64,000 nucleotides of DNA from assembly GCA_021234155.1 (NCBI GenBank), contig JAJEKV010000003.1, positions 14,122,386 through 14,186,385 of the forward strand. The letters run 5' to 3'. This stretch comes from Isoetes taiwanensis (Eukaryota; Streptophyta; Lycopodiopsida; Isoetales; Isoetaceae). The notes beneath the pieces were generated by a model. It saw nothing but the letters and a program-made list of their open reading frames with translations, was not told where the DNA came from and did no database searches. Each line of letters starts with the position of its first letter. Positions within the stretch are counted from its first letter, which is position 1. Position numbers and translations under genes: made by a program. This document shows positions 10,870-22,323 of this stretch, piece by piece.

Positions 10870-11978
10870 ATTACATCAATCCCAATTGGTCTAGGCATTG
10901 AGCTTCGCAAGCCTCATTTTGGTCCATGTACAATTCATAAACAAAAGAAAAGAAAACAACACAAAACAAAACCCCCCGTTCAAAACATTAATAAGCCCCG
11001 ACACATGAAATGACCCAACAAGAACCATGAAAACGAAACGACAACAAGAAACATGAAAACACACTCTCGGGCCACCGGAGGGCAACCCTCCGTGCGCAGC
11101 ACCTTGTTTCTTTTTGTCAGGCAGTCTTTTGAACCCCTTTTTAGTCCAATTTTTTATATTTCGATGTTTTTCGCCTTGAGCCTTTATTCTCTCCATTTGT
11201 TCCGCTTGCTCCATATGTCCCATTAGCCTCATCTGTGCATTCTGTTTCATTTTGTTCCCGTGATCCTTATGGACTTGTTTCTCCCTTTCTTTGTTCCACT
11301 TTTTTGATCTATTTTTTAGATTCGACTTGCTGTATTCTATAGGTTTGTTGCGCTCCTTTTTGCGATATGCTCCTCATTATTTTTGGTCTCTAGCTCATTT
11401 TTTATGCACTCTCTGTTTGGCATTTTTGTTGACTTCTTTTTGCTCTGTTAGTATATATTCCTTTGTTCCGTGTAGGTTTTTTTTTTCATTCTTTATTCGT
11501 TAACGATGTGGATCATTGATTCCTTTTCTCCGTCCGCTTTTCCTGCTGAGTTTTGTCCTCGTCCACCTTCTCCACTTTTTCTTTTCCACTGTTTTTTATT
11601 CCGACCTTTTACTTTGCTTCACTTGCATGTTTTCTTAGTCGCCTTATTTCCCATGCCACTATCCGTTCTGGCTCCCACTTACCTGGCTCCTTTCTACCGT
11701 GTTATGTGTTCTTCACTCGTCATTCCCCCCATCGGCTCTTTCAATGTTCTGTCTGTACTTGTGCCTTTGTTGTTGCCATTTTTAGATCCATTCTGTCCCG
11801 CTGTCCCATCAGCCTTATCTGTGCATTCTTTTCCAGTGACCCTTATAGACTTGTTTCTCCCTTTCTTTTTACTATATTTCTCTTTAGCTTCTCTTCTTTT
11901 CAGTCTCCATGCTGAGTAGTTTTTGAGTTTGTTCCTCTTCTATCGGCCAGTAGATGCCTATCATAGGACCCATCCTAG
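10870..11978. repeat. Second pyrimidine-rich repeat block
   Basis: Similar in composition to 2846-7620. A roughly 70-80 base phrase containing ATCTGTGCATTCT and GACTTGTTTCTCCCTTTC is present at 11217-11295 and again at 11803-11873. On the minus strand 10891-11250 is open and encodes a K/Q/E-rich peptide (MEQAEQMERIKAQGEK) reminiscent of the one at 5398-5592. The two blocks probably belong to the same decayed element family. No enzyme domain is recognisable. Confidence 0.45.
11946..11978. repeat. 33 bp direct repeat, copy 1
   Basis: Matches 12927-12959 with one difference (GGACCC versus GGATCC). The pair brackets the 948 bases that begin with the dispersed hairpin repeat, as if it marked the two ends of an insertion or of a recombination product. 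Confidence 0.85.
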
Positions 11979-12145
11979 GAATGCCACGGTTCTATTGCGA
12001 CAGCAATAGAACCGACATTCCTTGGATGGGGACGTCCCTTTGTCACTCCTCCTATTTATTCAGCCTCTCTTCATTGTTCTATCATCGGCGTTCTCTTGAG
12101 CTAGATTTCTCCTTCTTCTCTCCCTATCCGGTTTCCCTCACCCTC
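11979..12145. repeat. Dispersed repeat with hairpin, copy 2
   Basis: Second copy of 2677-2845. It starts immediately after the 33 bp direct repeat at 11946-11978, again showing a sharp left boundary. Confidence 0.85.
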
Positions 12146-12222
12146 CCTCCCTTGATGGTTTTTTCATTTGATCGTGTTCGCTATTTCCTTTTCTATGTCC
12201 TTTAAATTTGCATTCTTTATTT

Positions 12223-12548
12223 CCTCAGCGTGGCTTTGTAGCCTCTGAGGCATACTTATTGATTTCCTCTTTCTCGGCATGGCACTAGTATTTTATTTAT
12301 TCATTCATGTTTTCTCTCGGAGTGGCATTGTAGCCTCTGAGTCAATATTTTATTATTCATGTTTTTTCTCTCGGCGTGCGCTTTGGGGCCCTCGAGATCA
12401 TATTTATTGTTTTTTCTCGGCGTGGGCGCCAGAGCCTCCTCCGAGGCAAAGACTAATCGTTGTTTTTTTCCCGCGATGGTCATTCCGCGGACGGTTCCCG
12501 ATTTGTCGGCTGTTGTTTCTTTCTCGGCGTGGCCCTGAAGCCTCCGAG
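12223..12548. repeat. Array of short CTCGG...CCGAG stem-loops
   Basis: Five units pair CTCGGCGTGGC-type left arms with GCCTCCGAG-type right arms across a few bases: about 12223-12250, 12316-12341, 12370-12395, 12416-12446 and 12523-12548. A half unit lies at 12273. Spacing is irregular and T-rich. Compensating differences (CTCAGC with CTGAGG, CTCGG with CCGAG) keep some stems paired. Confidence 0.6.
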
Positions 12549-13585
12549 TCTTCTTGCCTATGGCATCTAACTCATTGACGGGTTATTTTTCTTTCAGTCT
12601 TGATTCTGCAGGATTTTTTAAGGTCTTATGGTTGCCATAGTGCATGGGGTCGTGCTTCAACTATTTGCTTGGGTTTCCTCAAAAACCTAAGAAGGCGTGG
12701 TTCTTCTTCCCGATGAGGAGCAGTCACCGGGTCTTCTCACCTTTCCATCGACCAAGTGGCGGATAAAACCATTTTTTATGTTGTATTCTTCAGTATCATC
12801 ATGCTCTCGATGATTGTCTAGTTTCGGAGCATTTAAAGTTCATATTTCCAAGTTTATCTACCCCTAGTGAGGGATCCATTTGTACTCAATGTTTTACAAA
12901 GCTCAATGAGAACACCACTTCACTTCGCCAGTAGATGCCTATCATAGGATCCATCCTAGTATTGCTCAGCATATCAATATATGCGAGAACAATATGGTAT
13001 CCATCACTAAATTTTCATTCCTTGTTATCATTAGATCCAAGACTATTGGGTTGTTTTATGAAATCAGTCGAATCTCAAAAGGATTTATTGCTAAATATGA
13101 TACAATCATAGTGTTACTCATTGTATCTGCTGTTTCTTGACCCTTAGGGTCCAACGAGGCATGATAATCAATATTCATATTCATTTTTAACGTACCAAGC
13201 AATATCAAGTGCACTAGTAGCAGTTCTATATGCGTCACAGTTCTGCGGAAATCAGTCTGCACTTATGCGTTAGGATTCACTTATAGCTTTTACAGATGTT
13301 TTAAAGAATCAGGTCTTTAAGGACAAGCTTAGCTCAGCGGGGAAAACCGGCAAAGATACATCTAGCTACAAAGCTTGATGGCATCGATTGAAGCTAGCCA
13401 GGGAAAAACGGCAAAGTAATTTCTACATTATTTAAACCATACTCAAGACCATTCTGCTACATCTGAGACTTTTCAGATTCTACTTCAGCAAGGATCCTAG
13501 TTTGACTTATTATCCTTAATTCGACACATTGCCAGGCTTATCCGACCATAATGGATCCATTCCAGATACTTCTTGCTTGTTCCGG
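12549..13585. other. Intergenic, no gene seen
   Basis: Contains the second 33 bp direct repeat (12927-12959) and a short internal duplication of GGGAAAA-CGGCAAAG near 13338 and 13400. No coding or RNA gene signature. Confidence 0.5.
12927..12959. repeat. 33 bp direct repeat, copy 2
   Basis: Partner of 11946-11978; it closes the bracketed segment on the right. Confidence 0.85.
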
Positions 13586-15806
13586 TTCAACAAGTCCTAG
13601 CAATATTTGCTATATCCACCTCTACCCCATCCAATTTAAAAGCTATCCACAAGCTCCGTGTGAAAGAAACGCAGCTCTGATACCACTTGATACAGATCAT
13701 GAGTTAGCCAGCAATCAGAAAATAAACATATAAACACTAACTACTATAAAACCAGGCCTTTAGCCCAAAGCTCTCCACCCAACCGGGTCCAGGATCTGCA
13801 AGAAATCGTTATCTTGCATTCCCAATCGCATCCAAGTGTTCAACTTCAAAGAACAGATTCATCCAATAAAGACCACAACAAAAACAGAAGGACTCAGCTC
13901 CAACATTCAACCGAAGACTCTATGCCAAGACAAAAGAAGCAGTTGCATTTATAAACACGGATCAACCTATTTCTAGAAGGAACCTTTTCTGATCACAAAT
14001 ATCCCTTATAAAGGTAATCGATTCTAGATAATGATGATTCGGCCAGAAATATCCTGCTTTCGGCCTTTTGCTGAGTCGAATCAACCCTTTTTCATAGAAT
14101 CCGGGAGCTTCTGATATGCCTCCGTTCATTTTCGGCTGTAAGGGATCGCGACCCGTTATCAGCCTCATAAATATTTTGAATTTTAAAAGCCAATGGTCTA
14201 TTGTTTATATAATCTATCATGACCCAAATATCCTAAGATAAAATACCCTTGATAATTTACTGACTAGTTTTTAAGATAGAAGTTCCAGATGCGTTGGACC
14301 TTAACCGCTCCCCCGAGCACCACCATATCAGACGTTCTACCTGCGACGTCGTTTGAATTTTGTGCAACGTCGTAGGAACGTACTCGATTTTTGCCATTGC
14401 GACGTCTGACCAGACGTTCCAACTGCGAGGTTCTATCTGCGACGTCGTTTAAATTTTGTGCGACGTCATGGGAACGTATGCGATTTTTGCGACGTGGACA
14501 TTTTATATACGTCGCAAACTGACGTCGCAAACAACCCATCCTCTAGTAGTGATAAATATGTGAATTTCAGATGCCTCAGGCAAAACCCTTTTGTAACGTG
14601 TCCTTGTGACAGTTTTGGTTATTGGAAATATATGTACAGACCCTTTTTCAGTAATGATATTGTTCTACTTGTTCTACTGTCAAATGTTTTTTTGGTACTT
14701 CTTAAACCAGCTAGTTCTACTTCTTAAACTGGTACAGGAAAACCATTTTTTGTTTTTGTTGCTGGAGAGTATTTGTGTAAGAGACAAGTGGTTGTTTAGT
14801 GAAACAGATATTTGTGTATCAGACATGGACATTCAAGCACAACAACTTGCATTACATTCTGGTTTCATAAACATATAACCTGAATTCATGAACTTAGAAC
14901 TTCTGGAACCATGTTCTTAGAACTTAGAACTTCTGAACTTAGAGTTATTTCATGAACTTCATGAACTTAGAACTTCTGGACTTAGAACTTAGAGAACTTA
15001 GAACTTAGAGAACTTAGAACTTCTGAACTTAGAGTTATTTCATGAACTTAGAGAACAACATGAACTTAGAACTTCTGGAACTTAGTTATTTCTGAGATAG
15101 AAACCCGATTTGGACAAACTTCAACTTAGAGGTTCAAATGCCTTGAACTTAAACTTTGATATGCAGATGCCTTCACTATCAAAAGCCTTAAACTGTAATA
15201 TGCAAATGCCTTAAACTTAAACTTCGATGCCTTAAACTTAGAGTATCAAATGCCTTAAACTTTGTCAAATGCCTTAAACTTAAACTATGATATGCAAATG
15301 CCTTCATTATCAAATGCCTTCACTATCAAATGCCTTAAACTGTGATATCCAAATGCCTTAACCTTAAACTTTGATGCTTGAACTGAGTATCAAATGCCTT
15401 ACACTTTGTCAAATGACTTAAACTTAAACTTTGATATGCAAATGCCTTCACTATCAAATGCCTTCAACTTTGATATGCAAATGCCTGAAACTTAAACTTT
15501 GCTGCCTTACCCTAACAGTATCAAATGCCTTCAACCTTGTCAAATGCCTTAAACTTAAACTTATGAAAAGCACTTTACAGTATCAGGATTTGAACCTGAT
15601 TTGAATCAATAATCTCAATAGCTTTTTTTCTACACATAGTGACAGAAAATTACATAACAATGATCATGGACAGCCACCTACTCTGTCATTATCCAAGGTT
15701 ACAATGCTTAAAGCGCTTGGAGGCTTGCAAATCTTACATTGCACGAAAGATTCGCAGCAGAAGCCAACCTTTTTACCATCCAAGTAGAACTGAAAATCAC
15801 CATAAC
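13586..15806. repeat. Segmental duplication, copy 2 (full right side)
   Basis: Copy of 1-2162. It contains the same primer-binding-site-like motif (13674-13685), CACTA-like terminus (to 14551) and tandem arrays (14885-15570). Its right part is the last exon of the minus-strand gene at 15664-16910, which is intact here and truncated in copy 1. Confidence 0.93.
14331..14551. mobile_element. CACTA-like transposon terminus, copy 2
   Basis: Same TAGTAGTG end and GACGTC subterminal repeats as 733-966, but about 13 bases shorter because one subterminal unit is missing. It moved as part of the segmental duplication, not by independent insertion. Confidence 0.6.
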
Positions 15807-16910
15807 AACAAAAATTGTCTACAAGCTTCCTGCATTCAAACAATGTCCATTCTTCTTCCACATTAAAAATTCTGGCATCCCTACCCATGCAAGCAATTGA
15901 GAGCTCCATTGCATTGGACGTGGTTGAATGATCCTCCACCGCCTTCCATTCCCAATGATCTCGAACCCAAATGCGCCGACTTCTCTCCACGAAATAATTT
16001 GCATACAATATCTGCTTCGTGACTCTATACTTGCAAATGATGTATTGCCATCAGTTCAGCCCTAAACCAACAAACATAACCAAGCTTCTAGTTACCTGAA
16101 GACTAGTGTCTCGCATGCAACCGAGGTGATGGTCAGTTGACCTCCACTTTCATGCTGTCTACTTTTCTTGCTACTAGTGAGCAGCAAGTCCAATGTTTCA
16201 GGAGAGATTTTGCTGGCCGTGTATGTTACTGGTGCCACCCTAATGGACTCATGCTTAAAAAAGAAAGCAAAGCCAGCAATTGGTAGAAATACCTTTAATG
16301 CACATCTCACCCCACCTCTTTCTGTCAGTGTTCTAAGAACTTCTGCTCCAACACATTCTTGATACGTTGTTACAAGGCTCCCGTCATAAAAATCAGCACC
16401 AATTTGCTTCAAATCAGGCTCTTTCAATCTCGTCCGGCTTACTAATGCCTGCACGAGAGACCGTGTAATGATATTTGTGAAAGAAAATACCTCCGGCTCT
16501 CAAAGTAGATGCAGAATCATGAAATATCAATGCACCAAGTTTGTGATGAGACACTTCAAGCACACTAGTAATGCTGCAGGCAAAAACTCTGTCAGTGTAA
16601 TCCGAAGAACAAATTGTATTAGCTTCATGGGTCCAGCTTCCAGAAACTTTCTTATTGGCCAAATCACTGCTAGTGTAGCCATGACAATCAACACCTTCAC
16701 TCCCGTGCCAAAAACAAAACTTCTTACACGGGCCTTCCAGTGGGCATTCACGTCCATTAGCTTGGCTCTTTTCACTGCATGAGTGCCTGTGGATGTAGGA
16801 CGGAGGGTAACCCAGCAGCCAACAGAAACATAGAAGTCTAGCCATTCCCCATTAAAATCCTTGACATTGTGAAGGACCACAGTTCTTGCTTCAGATCGAT
16901 TGCCCATTTT
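15664..16910 (-). CDS. Multi-exon gene of unknown function, probably a pseudogene
   Basis: I do not recognise the family. Three minus-strand exons have consistent splice sites and phases. 16910-16491 follows an acceptor and ends GGAG before GTATTT. 16441-16096 starts after CATTAG and ends CTTCAG before GTAACT. 16024-15664 starts after TATAG and ends in TGA. The product is rich in Cys, Trp and aromatic residues (GRECPLEGPCKKFCFWHG in the first exon; WVRDHWEWKAVEDHST and NFCCYGDFQFYLDGKKVG in the last). No signal peptide or clear membrane segment is evident. The natural start ATG (16907) lies in a different frame from the downstream exons, so either a frameshift near 16800 has killed the gene or translation starts at another Met (16845). 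The end of the last exon is duplicated at 1985-2162. Confidence 0.45.
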
Positions 16911-16984
16911 CTGCATGAATGTGAAGAACAAAAAATTAGTTTCAGGAAAAAACTCGAGCAAGTAGCAACAAAATCTTACCCTGT

Positions 16985-18690
16985 GAGCGGATCACTGCCC
17001 CTGTTCTTTAGCCTCGGTTTGGTAGATCAGATGAAAACCTATTTCGAGTGTATCCTTGCTTTGAGTTCGAGCGGCTTCTGTGCTACAGAATAGGGTTTCC
17101 CACACGATTTTGAACCCCTCTGATTTTCCACCCAAGCTCGACACCCCCAAAACAAAAATCGAGAGCAGCACCTAGAATTAACTGCACGTGAGTAAATGGG
17201 GAGAAATCTCCATTGGGAAATGGCTCCATAGTCTCCTTTGGGAAAAGGGACCCAATCTCAGTATGACATGTGGCGACCAAGGGAAAATGAACCATGGCAG
17301 GGATGTATGGATCAAGAATACTATAGCTATTCTCTCATTGGCAAAGGCCAAAAGCTGATGTGGATTTTCCCTATTTTCACATAGGGTCTTTTGGAGATTC
17401 CATATTTTCTCTAATGTCACCTCAACTGCAACATGTAAAATTGCTCTATTTTAGACATGTTTTCATCTATACTTCAAGTATAATGCTCCTTAGAAAGTTA
17501 AATTTTCTCCAGTCTCCCTTAGGCTCCTTATTAGATTTTTAACTTGTGTGAGGTTGTTTTGCAAATGTGCAGATCACAACAGGATCTAGATCTGACATCT
17601 TTGTTACCAGTTGTATCTTACACAAGTTGTATCTGTTCCAATATGACAACATTTGCCCAGCCAAAGCAAGAGTTTAACAAATGCATCAGCAAAGCTTTTC
17701 TATTAGCCTTCAACACTTCATGGACGTGGCTTGGAAATGGACAAAAATCCTCAGCCTTCAAAGGTTAACAAAATTGTTACCCATAGAATTTGAATCTGTT
17801 GGCTTTCCAGTAGCTATAACTATCAGATTCAAGTTTATCTTTTGTTCAATCCAGCGTTCAACCCTCCTTTTTGAACAATCTGAGCTAGTATATATGCTTA
17901 ATGTTCGATCTATAGCACTGAAAACCTACTGCTGCTATGATCAAGAATACCTTTGCTGCAAACATGCATGCACTAGGTGATCTTTCTGGCTCAAAATGCC
18001 ATAATATTCCCTTGCTGCAAATGATAGTTCCTATACTAGTGTTAATGTTTTGCTCTCATAACACAATTCAAGGACATCTCCTTGCACTCAGCAAATCCAT
18101 CATCACAACTATAGGCTGGGTCTTCTCATTGATTTTGCCACTTTTAACAATGTTTTAGTTGGCTACTTGCGTTGGAATCCTATGGGGCTGATTGAATGTG
18201 TAGATGACATAGCTGAAGCAAGCGATCTTACTATTGCAAAAGAAGGATCACTTCCCAATAATTTCAAGCGATTGTCCTCAACTAGTGATGTGCCTCTTCA
18301 TCCCTCATTTTAGCAATTGATAGAGATGGACATAATTTTCTATGCTCATGTTCTGTTCCAGAGTCTAGGATTTGGTGACGATGCTCCACTTTAATCTACA
18401 GTCATGACATGAGCTACTATAACATTGGCTGCTTTAGTTTTAATTGCCATGGCTGATGGAATATGGAAGAAGAATTTTTTTTTTCTACTTGGATTGCATT
18501 AACAAGTAAACATTAGCATCATATTGAAATTTTGTGTTGAGAAAGAGCTATTCTATTTATGTGGTAGTTTTGCTATGTCTCTTTGTTGCTGCATATGACT
18601 GAAATTTGGTGGCAAGAAAGAGCTTTATTCTATTTCCGTGGTGGTCTTGATATGTCTCTTTCTTGTTGCATATGGTTGGTCATGAAGACC
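16985..18690. other. Intergenic with scattered exon-like stretches
   Basis: No gene can be assigned. A minus-strand stretch (about 17090-16981) ends in a good GTAAGA donor and could be an upstream exon of the preceding gene. On the plus strand about 50 codons up to a TAG at 18312-18314 read RWNPMGLIECVDDIAEASD, which looks once-coding but was not recognised. Confidence 0.35.
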
Positions 18691-18729
18691 ATCTAGAATG
18701 GTTAGGGCCTAGTGAAATATTTCCACTAG

Positions 18730-18987
18730 AGGCGTGTTCCCAGGTATCATTGTTTCAATAAACTTGCTCTGCGCAATGAAACATAGCATCTTCATAATTA
18801 TTTTCTTGGTCTGGTGGTCATCATGTCTTTGTTTATCTACTTTCTCCCGACTGAGACAAAGAATGTGTCTATTAAGGAGATGATTTTTGTAGGGAGGAAG
18901 CACTTGGTTGTAAAAGGTGATACCATGGAGAGGAACAATTCAAGCCAAATGCAGATCCTTGAAGACATGGTCAAGGATTTGCTGTAA
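18730..18987 (+). pseudogene. STP-type sugar/H+ symporter C-terminal fragment
   Basis: The frame ending at TAA 18985-18987 encodes a hydrophobic last transmembrane helix, then LPTETKNVSIKEM and an acidic or polar tail. The PETK motif followed by N-V-P-I-E-E-M is the signature after helix 12 of plant monosaccharide transporters (major facilitator superfamily). Just upstream, in another frame, LLCAMKHSIFIIIF matches the preceding helix region, so a frameshift divides the fragment. No other transporter exons are seen in the window. This is a dead 3' exon. Confidence 0.7.
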
Positions 18988-20334
18988 TATCTAGTTATAG
19001 ATTGTATGTGGGCATGAAGTTCACATAATGTTCTTTGACTTTGGTATGTGGCATGTGGACTGTAAATGCCCCCTACTTTAAATTAGATTTTAGATTTTTG
19101 TGGATTTTGCTGTTAGATTTTCTCACATTTGAATTGAATCCTCACATGGAATTGTCTGATTTTGACATGTCAAGCTAATCAGTTTTCTAATGTGAACTTG
19201 AAAATTTTTTGTTGTCAATATTGATTTTCTATTCGTCTATTGTTAGTGCTTAATAGTGGTCCAGTTTTTTGGGCACATCAGCATATTATTGTGAAAACAA
19301 AAATGAGGTGAATTCAATGGCTAAATTAACATTCAATGCAACATGCAATGCAAAGTAGTGATTTAAAAAACACGTAAACAAATGTGCAGAAGCTATAATC
19401 TACTAAATTTTTGCATCATGTGGTAGCTTCAAATGAAATTATCTTTTAGTGAAATTTGCATATGCTTTACTACCAAAGAATGTAGGAATCGTCATACATT
19501 TCATGAATGTCTTTAATGCACCATGACATGAATGTCTCTAATGCACCATGATAAGTTGAGACATTGTTAATTGATAAACTGCATAGCTTACACGTTCATA
19601 ATTAAGGAGTTTACGTAAATATGATGAAATTCCTATGCTGTTACTTTTATTGTGGCATGGCAAAAGAGTGGCATAAATTTGTGGGGTTGCCCTACGTAAC
19701 CCCCCGTGTGAATATGCACCCAAACCAAAGGGGGTTTAAGGGGGATTTTTATTTAAATGTGTCAAATGCAATGGTTTGTGTTAATAATGTTAATGGTTTG
19801 TGTTAAGTAAACAAATTTTTGGCCCCTTCGGGGCCTTAAAGATGGTGTAGGGATGTACATATAAACATTACCTAATACTGTAATGATGGATGGTATATCA
19901 TAGCCGTACAAATCTAACAAACTAAAGGTGCTCAAATTATGGAAACAAAAACATTGCATAGAATTAGACATATAATATTATACCAATACCAATATTAATA
20001 CATGAGGTAGTATGTGATAATAGAACTAATAATGAACAAGTCTTACACATGAGACATTCTATTTCTGTGATGCCAAATTGCCGATCAATGAAGCCATTGG
20101 TTAAATTCATTGCCACCTATATTGATTCATTGCCACCTATATTGATCAGTGCTAAGTTGCAGTTAGAAACTGATGAACCCTCTTTCGAGGTTCGATATGG
20201 CACTGTTAATTTGACCAGCAGGTTGCTAACGGCAAACTGCTTCCATACATGCATACATACATGCTTTTCATACTACCGCAAGAAGGAACAATTGAATATT
20301 CAAAGTCTGGATGATTTACACTGGGATGAGTGTA
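18988..20334. other. Intergenic, no gene seen
   Basis: AT-rich. A small tandem duplication (ATTGATTCATTGCCACCTAT, about 20100-20145) and a G/C-run segment around 19680-19745 are the only notable features. The ORFs here have no recognisable product. Confidence 0.5.
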
Positions 20335-20438
20335 GTTCCGGTCAATTATATCTTTAGGTACATTGGAATCTCGTGCAAGCTGCATTAATGCAGCAAGTGC
20401 GGAATTTGTACTTGGATTCGGTCCCCCTTCTCGTACCC
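20335..20438 (-). pseudogene. YebC/PmpR-like (TACO1-type) gene exon fragment
   Basis: After an acceptor (TTTCTTGTAG, minus strand) the exon encodes REGGPNPSTNSALAALMQLA and then RDSNVPKDIIDRN. The E-G-G-P-N-P-x-x-N-x-x-L motif and V-P-K-D-I-x-x-R-N are diagnostic of the YebC family, nuclear-encoded in plants for an organelle translation or regulatory factor. The reading continues into unrelated sequence without a splice donor, and no other exon was recognised, so it is an isolated fragment. Confidence 0.72.
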
Positions 20439-21875
20439 TACAAGAAACCCCAGATGTGGCCCAATAAGCAAGAAGTCTAGAGTTAACATTCAAATTCTGA
20501 TTTATCACGTGGAGCACCTATTCCATTTTCTTTAAAATGTTCCCTAGGGGGCATTACCATCTTAGCCTAAGATTTCTGAGCAAACAAGACCATTCATACT
20601 CTTAAACACAGTATAAACCACCAGATCCATTTGTTTTCCTAAGGTATTCCTAGTGCTCCTCTTTATCCACAAAATGAAAACTTAGTGGGATGTATGAAGT
20701 GTTGCTTCTAAATAATGAAACCTGGATATAAGGAGATGCAGCACTATCTTCCACTGTAATTAAGCAACTCTTTGCTTCTGGGATTCCAAATAACAAAAGT
20801 TGGATCCAATTCCTTGCTTTGATCAATGCTCATCATCCCGCTACTGTAAACAATTGTGGCTTTTCTTAACTACTACCTAACAGAGTCTCATCTGCAAGGA
20901 TGTGTCATGGTTCAGACGGACACTATTTTTGTGTATAAAAAACAATGGTTTGAATATGACAAGCTAACTTTCACGAAAGGAGAATATTTAATCTGCAGAA
21001 TCTTGTTCCAATGCAGGTTGAGCAGAAGAAGAGATGCTTGCAAGAGGAGAGGTCCAATTAAATGGGCTGTCTAGAGAGATGTTTATAGGAATTAAGGGTA
21101 TTACAGAGAAACTAACATGATACTTTATCCATTATCTCAAACCAAGAGTAAGGCACTGCCCACGAATTTAAACGAAGACTAAGTGATTGCCCACAGATTC
21201 GAAAACGATTTGGAAAAAATGGAAGATTTGTACCTTCCAGGAAGCGGCTATTGGAGCTCCACATGCCATGCATCCAAAGCACGATCCTGTATAACATACC
21301 TAAATTTACGCATTTCAGAACTCTTCAAGCTAAATTTACAGCTACACTGCATGGCTGGGTCTCTCTTCCTGGATATTGAAATCGAAGCCAGCACTGAAAT
21401 AAATACGTCCTGTTTGCAACGCATCCAGACCTTGCTACACATCCGGCCCAGCACGGAGGAGCCCACGGAAAATCATTTCATACCTGCCTTTCTCGAACCC
21501 TGCTTTGGCAAAATCATAGAACCCTAAACTATGTTTGCACGAGCCTTGCATGTGTAAACTTCGGTTAGGTTAGAAATACATGGGCCAACCATTGGAATAT
21601 GGCGCAAAAATCAAGGATGATTGTATGCGCACTCTAGATGTACGCATTAGTACATCTCATGCAATACATCTATCAAATCATATGAAAACCATAGAAAAAA
21701 ACGTACAAAAATACAAGGGAAACCCCCTGTTATTATGCTAGATATTAGTAGGTCTAACCTGACACGTTTGAAACTAACTAGAGAAATGTTCGCGACAGCC
21801 TTGGCCGCCGCGATAAATTTCTTGTTTCTTGTAAATAAATAAATAACAGAGAATGATGAAAATATGGGGTAAAGA
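20439..21875. other. Intergenic, no gene seen; contains GC-rich palindromic motif
   Basis: The motif CCTTGGCCGCCGCGATAAAT within 21791-21824 recurs at the window's right end (63893-63944). The neighbouring stretch 21660-21730 resembles 40570-40660 at low identity. No coding signature recognised. Confidence 0.45.
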
Positions 21876-22165
21876 GACCCAAAATCATCGAAAAAGACTA
21901 AACAAGTAAGATTCAAATGATATAACACGTGCGAATGATATAACACGTGATACATTTGATATAAATGAGATTTTCATACTAAGGTTGAAACCTTTGCTTT
22001 TAGGGGCAATAAACACAAGGGGTTATTCAAACACAATCAATAAACAATCGCATCTGCATCTGCTAAGCAAGCGAAGGTGGTGCCATGATTGGGTTAGGGA
22101 GGGGAAGTGACAAGGAAGGGTGTTGAGGGTCGGAGAAGAGGCAAGGAGGGGTGTTGAGGGTCGGT
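21876..22165. repeat. Direct repeat flanking the recombinase element, left copy
   Basis: Aligns with 25410-25640 with moderate divergence: shared blocks include GACTAAACAAGTA, GGTTGAAACCTTTGCTTTTA, GGGTTATTCAAACAC and GGGTCGGAGAAGAGGCAAGG. The right copy is the 3' part of the proline-rich gene near RPL23A, so the left copy is a truncated duplicate of that locus. Confidence 0.85.
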
Positions 22166-22187
22166 GAATAAGGATGACGTATACAAG

Positions 22188-22287
22188 AATGTCATTTTTG
22201 TTGACATTCCGGCGTGGAAACGCTGCCGATGCGCGTTAGCGCGGAGGCGGCGTTGACACGCCGGAATGTCAAACAAAAATGACATTC
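22188..22287. repeat. 100 bp near-perfect hairpin
   Basis: Arms 22188-22217 and 22257-22287 pair over 30 bases with one bulge (GAATGTCATTTTTG... with ...CAAAAATGACATTC). The inner 39 bases pair again imperfectly through GC-rich arms (AACGCTGCC with GGCGGCGTT). It ends exactly where the terminal inverted repeat of the recombinase element starts. Confidence 0.92.
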
Positions 22288-22323
22288 GAGTAACGTGAAG
22301 TTCACCCTAGCCTTCATTCTGTC
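22288..22323 (+). repeat. Terminal inverted repeat, left
   Basis: Begins GAGTAACGTGAAG and ends CTTCATTCTGTC; pairs with 25203-25236. Confidence 0.88.

Noticed and set aside
1-15806. The 2.2 kb duplication as LTRs of one giant retrotransposon
   Set aside because: The repeat includes part of a host-like gene exon, the 11 kb between the copies has no retroelement domains, and no matching TG...CA borders are seen.
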